64,000 bases of DNA, from positions 558,001-622,000 of the forward strand of contig NZ_BAAAXG010000028.1 in the NCBI RefSeq assembly GCF_039535475.1, given 5' to 3'. The notes beneath the pieces are model-generated. The model was given only the letters and a program-made list of their open reading frames with translations, was not told the origin of the DNA and did not search any database. The DNA comes from Streptomyces showdoensis. Its GTDB lineage: Bacteria; Actinomycetota; Actinomycetes; Streptomycetales; Streptomycetaceae. Within the stretch, counting starts at the first letter, position 1. Each line of letters begins with the position of its first letter. Made by a program: the position numbers and the translations under genes. This document shows, in pieces, positions 61,511-64,000 of this stretch.

Positions 61511-62983
61511 TCAGCCGGCCAGCTTGGCCAGGGCGGCGTCGACGCGGGCGAGGGTCTTCTCCTTGCCCAGGATCTGCAGCGACTCGAAGAGCGGCAGGCC
61601 GACCGTGCGGCCGGTGACGGCGACGCGGACCGGGGCCTGGGCCTTGCCCAGCTTGAGGCCGTGGGCCTCGCCGGCGGCCAGGACGGCGTTCTTGAGGGAC
61701 TCGGGGTCGCTCCAGTCGGCCGCGTCCAGCTTCTCGCGGGCGGTCACGAGCAGGGCGTCGGAGCCCTCCTTCATGGCCTTGGTCCAGCTGGCCTCGTCGA
61801 AGACCGGCTCGTCGAGGAAGAGGAAGTCGACGTTGGCCGTGATGTCCGACAGGACGGTCAGGCGGGTCTGGGCGTACGGCGCGATGGCCTCCCAGGCGGC
61901 CCGGTCGAAGTCCTCCGGGGCCCAGTTGGCGTGCGGGGCGGTCAGCCAGGGCTCGCAGGCCGCGGCGAAGGCCTTCACGTCGAGCATGCGGATGTGGTCC
62001 GCGTTGATCGACTCGGCCTTCTTGAGGTCGAAGCGGGCCGGGTTGGCGTTGACGTCCGCGATGTCGAACTTGGCGACCATGTCCTCGATCGAGAAGACGT
62101 CCTGGTCGGCCGAGAAGGACCAGCCGAGCAGCGACAGGTAGTTCAGCAGGCCCTCGGGGAGGAAGCCGCGCTCCCGGTAGAGGTTGAGGGAGGCCTGCGG
62201 GTCGCGCTTGGAGAGCTTCTTGTTGCCCTCCCCCATGACGTACGGCAGGTGGCCGAAGACCGGGATCTCCTTGGCGACGCCCAGCTCGATCAGCGCCTTG
62301 TAGAGCGCGATCTGCCGCGGGGTGGAGGAGAGCAGGTCCTCGCCGCGCAGGACGTGGGTGATCTCCATCAGGGCGTCGTCGACCGGGTTGACCAGCGTGT
62401 ACAGCGGAGCGCCGTTGGCGCGCACGATGCCGTAGTCGGTGACGTTCTCGGCCTGGACGGTGATCTCGCCGCGGACCAGGTCCGTGAAGGTGGTCGCCTC
62501 GTCGGGCATCCGGAAGCGGACGATGTGGCTGCGGCCCTCGGCCTCGTACGCCTGCTTCTGCTCGGCGGTGAGGTCGCGGCAGTGGCCGTCGTAGCCGGAC
62601 GGGCGGCCGGCCGCGCGGGCGGCCTCGCGGCGCTCGTCGAGCTCCTCGGCGGTGCAGTAGCAGGGGTACGCGTGGCCGCCGGCGAGCAGCCGCTCGGCCA
62701 CGTCCTTGTAGATGTCCATGCGCTGGGACTGGCGGTACGGGGCGTGCGGGCCGCCGATCTCCGGGCCCTCGTCCCAGGTGAACCCCAGCCAGCGCATCGA
62801 GTCGAGCAGCTGCTGGTACGACTCCTCGGAGTCGCGGGCCGCGTCGGTGTCCTCGATGCGGAAGACGAACGTGCCCTCGTTGTGCCGGGCGAAGGCCCAG
62901 TTGAAGAGGGCGGTGCGGACCAGGCCCACGTGGGGGTTGCCGGTCGGGGAGGGACAGAAACGTACGCGGATCGCGTTAGCCAC
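61511..62983 (-). CDS. gltX: Glutamyl-tRNA synthetase
   Basis: This 490-residue class I synthetase begins [20 protein letters not shown] (the HIGH-type motif reads PHVG) and has [12 protein letters not shown] near 240-251 (KMSKS-type). C-terminal anticodon-binding helices follow. Actinobacteria lack GlnRS and use a non-discriminating GluRS that also charges tRNA-Gln, which the GatCAB amidotransferase then converts; the neighbouring tRNA-Glu and tRNA-Gln genes fit this. It starts inside the FAH gene (8-base overlap). Confidence 0.96.
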   Translation of the reverse strand: MANAIRVRFCPSPTGNPHVGLVRTALFNWAFARHNEGTFVFRIEDTDAARDSEESYQQLLDSMRWLGFTWDEGPEIGGPHAPYRQSQRMDIYKDVAERLLAGGHAYPCYCTAEELDERREAARAAGRPSGYDGHCRDLTAEQKQAYEAEGRSHIVRFRMPDEATTFTDLVRGEITVQAENVTDYGIVRANGAPLYTLVNPVDDALMEITHVLRGEDLLSSTPRQIALYKALIELGVAKEIPVFGHLPYVMGEGNKKLSKRDPQASLNLYRERGFLPEGLLNYLSLLGWSFSADQDVFSIEDMVAKFDIADVNANPARFDLKKAESINADHIRMLDVKAFAAACEPWLTAPHANWAPEDFDRAAWEAIAPYAQTRLTVLSDITANVDFLFLDEPVFDEASWTKAMKEGSDALLVTAREKLDAADWSDPESLKNAVLAAGEAHGLKLGKAQAPVRVAVTGRTVGLPLFESLQILGKEKTLARVDAALAKLAG

Positions 62984-63770
62984 GCTTGATCACCTTGTTG
63001 GTGAGAGTGCCGATGCCTTCGATGGTGACGGCGACCTCGTCGCCGACGTTGAGGGGGCCGACCCCGGCGGGGGTGCCGGTGAGGATGACGTCGCCCGGGA
63101 GCAGCGTCATGGCCTCGGTGATGTGGACGACCAGGTCCTCGATGGAGCGGATCATGTCGCTCGTCCGGCCGAGCTGTCGCTGTTCGCCGTTGACGGTGGC
63201 CTGGACGGTCAGGTCGCCGGCGGCGGCCGGGGTCAGGTCGGTCTCCACCCAGGGGCCCAGCGGGCAGGAGGTGTCGAAGCCCTTGGCGCGGGCCCACTGG
63301 GCCTCGCGCTTCTGGACGTCGCGGGCGGTGACGTCGTTGGCGCAGGTGTAGCCGAAGATGACGTCCTTGACGCGCTCGCGGGGAACCTCGCGGCACATGC
63401 GGCCGATGACCACGGCCAGTTCGGCCTCGTGGTGCAGCTCGTCGGAGAAGGAGGGGTACTCGATGGCGTCGCCGGGGCCGATGACCGAGGTGGTGGGCTT
63501 GAAGAAGGTGACCGGAACCTCGGGGACCTCGTGGCCGAGCTCCTTGGCGTGCTCCGCGTAGTTGCGGCCGATGGCCACGACCTTGTTGGGGAGCACGGGC
63601 GGCAGGAGCCGGACCTTGCTGAGCGGGACCTTGGTGCCGCTCAGCTCGAAGTCGGTGTACGGGATGCCCTTGATGATGTCGAGGACCAGGCCGCCGGACT
63701 CGACGGTCCCTTCGCCCTCGACCGCGCCGAAGGCGACGTTGCCGTCGATGGAGAATCTGGCGATGCGCAC
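62976..63770 (-). CDS. Fumarylacetoacetate hydrolase-family protein
   Basis: This 264-residue FAH-fold protein has [38 protein letters not shown], the metal ligands in [12 protein letters not shown], and the C-terminal [20 protein letters not shown] motif. Such enzymes act on acylpyruvates, oxaloacetate or catechol breakdown products; the substrate is unknown. The start is GTG at 63770. It overlaps gltX by eight bases, so the two genes are cotranscribed. Confidence 0.92.
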   Translation of the reverse strand: MRIARFSIDGNVAFGAVEGEGTVESGGLVLDIIKGIPYTDFELSGTKVPLSKVRLLPPVLPNKVVAIGRNYAEHAKELGHEVPEVPVTFFKPTTSVIGPGDAIEYPSFSDELHHEAELAVVIGRMCREVPRERVKDVIFGYTCANDVTARDVQKREAQWARAKGFDTSCPLGPWVETDLTPAAAGDLTVQATVNGEQRQLGRTSDMIRSIEDLVVHITEAMTLLPGDVILTGTPAGVGPLNVGDEVAVTIEGIGTLTNKVIKRG

Positions 63771-63916
63771 GAGTGCTGTCGCCCCTCACTTGCTACTGGC
63801 TGGAGTCTGACGCTCCAGGCTAACGCGGCGAGGGGCCGTGTCCTGCGGGGATTACCCGGCGGGCCGCCGGATCCCGGGACCGGGGACCGGGCCCGGCCCG
63901 ATCCGGCGGACGGGGA

Positions 63917-64000
63917 CTAGCGCTCGGGGCGGTACGGCTCCGGGGCGGTCATCAGGACGGTGCGGCGCGGGTTGGCCGTCTGGGCCGGGAGCTGGACGGC
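63917..64000 (-). CDS. C-terminal fragment of an unidentified protein
   Basis: An open frame runs from the right edge to TAG at 63917 and codes for 27 residues ending TVLMTAPEPYRPER. The rest lies outside the window. The hydrophilic Pro/Arg-rich end suggests a real C-terminus of a longer gene transcribed toward the FAH gene, but I cannot name it; the strand and codon use fit, yet chance is not excluded. Confidence 0.45.
   Translation of the reverse strand, partial: AVQLPAQTANPRRTVLMTAPEPYRPER

Overview
The window is a very GC-rich chromosomal segment with strong G/C bias at third codon positions, GTG and TTG starts, long runs of overlapping same-strand genes and typical Streptomyces gene content (NsdA, HupS with a lysine/alanine tail, AmtB-GlnK-GlnD, a four-gene type I signal peptidase cluster, NdgR next to leuCD, GlcP, a SepIVA-like protein, CofC). 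Gene order matches the conserved core of a Streptomyces chromosome (in S. coelicolor roughly the block from dprA down to gltX, from memory). Most genes lie on the minus strand. There is no rRNA, CRISPR array, insertion sequence or convincing prophage.

Layout. 1-7039: dprA (cut by the window), comM, yraN, DUF2469, a NUDIX hydrolase, four tandem signal peptidases (sipZ, sipY, sipX, sipW) and rplS. 7168-10161: trmD, rimM, khpA, rpsP and a SprT-like metalloprotein. trmD carries a one-base frameshift as sequenced. 10430-14790: a weak methyltransferase-like gene, an FtsH protease and ffh. 14892-20902: the nitrogen cluster glnD-glnK-amtB with GlnR-like boxes upstream of amtB, then nsdA. 21316-27352: a stand-alone prim-pol-like protein, ftsY, an NCS1 permease, an LLM oxidoreductase and a GlcP-type sugar symporter. 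27582-41860: smc, a small coiled-coil protein, acylphosphatase, a secreted CAP-domain protein, a divergent WrbA/HxlR pair, mutM, rnc, rpmF, DUF177, a SepIVA-like protein, coaD, rsmD and recG.

42127-46772 is the most accessory-looking stretch: an HSP90-family ATPase gene translationally coupled to a 942-residue repeat protein, in opposite orientation to recG and to the FakA-like gene on its two sides. The HSP90 gene has an abrupt mosaic of codon usage. 46810-64000: a FakA-like DAK2 protein, rpmB, thiD-thiL, a stand-alone Lrp ligand-binding domain, a DUF3515 lipoprotein, ddl, gpsA, plsC, cofC, a small cold-shock-like protein, hupS, a 75-residue protein, leuD-leuC, divergent ndgR, five tRNA genes (3 Glu-CTC, 2 Gln-CTG), a HAD hydrolase, gltX, an FAH-family enzyme and the tail of an unidentified gene.

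Functional themes are protein targeting and secretion (ffh, ftsY, sip genes, FtsH), ribosome assembly and tRNA modification, nitrogen sensing, chromosome organisation (smc, hupS), envelope precursor synthesis (ddl, plsC, gpsA) and tRNA-Glu/tRNA-Gln charging by a nearby GluRS. Many operons end in strong GC hairpins, which are listed. Coordinates, frames and repeats were read by eye. No database search was possible, so family assignments rest on recognised motifs and gene order.
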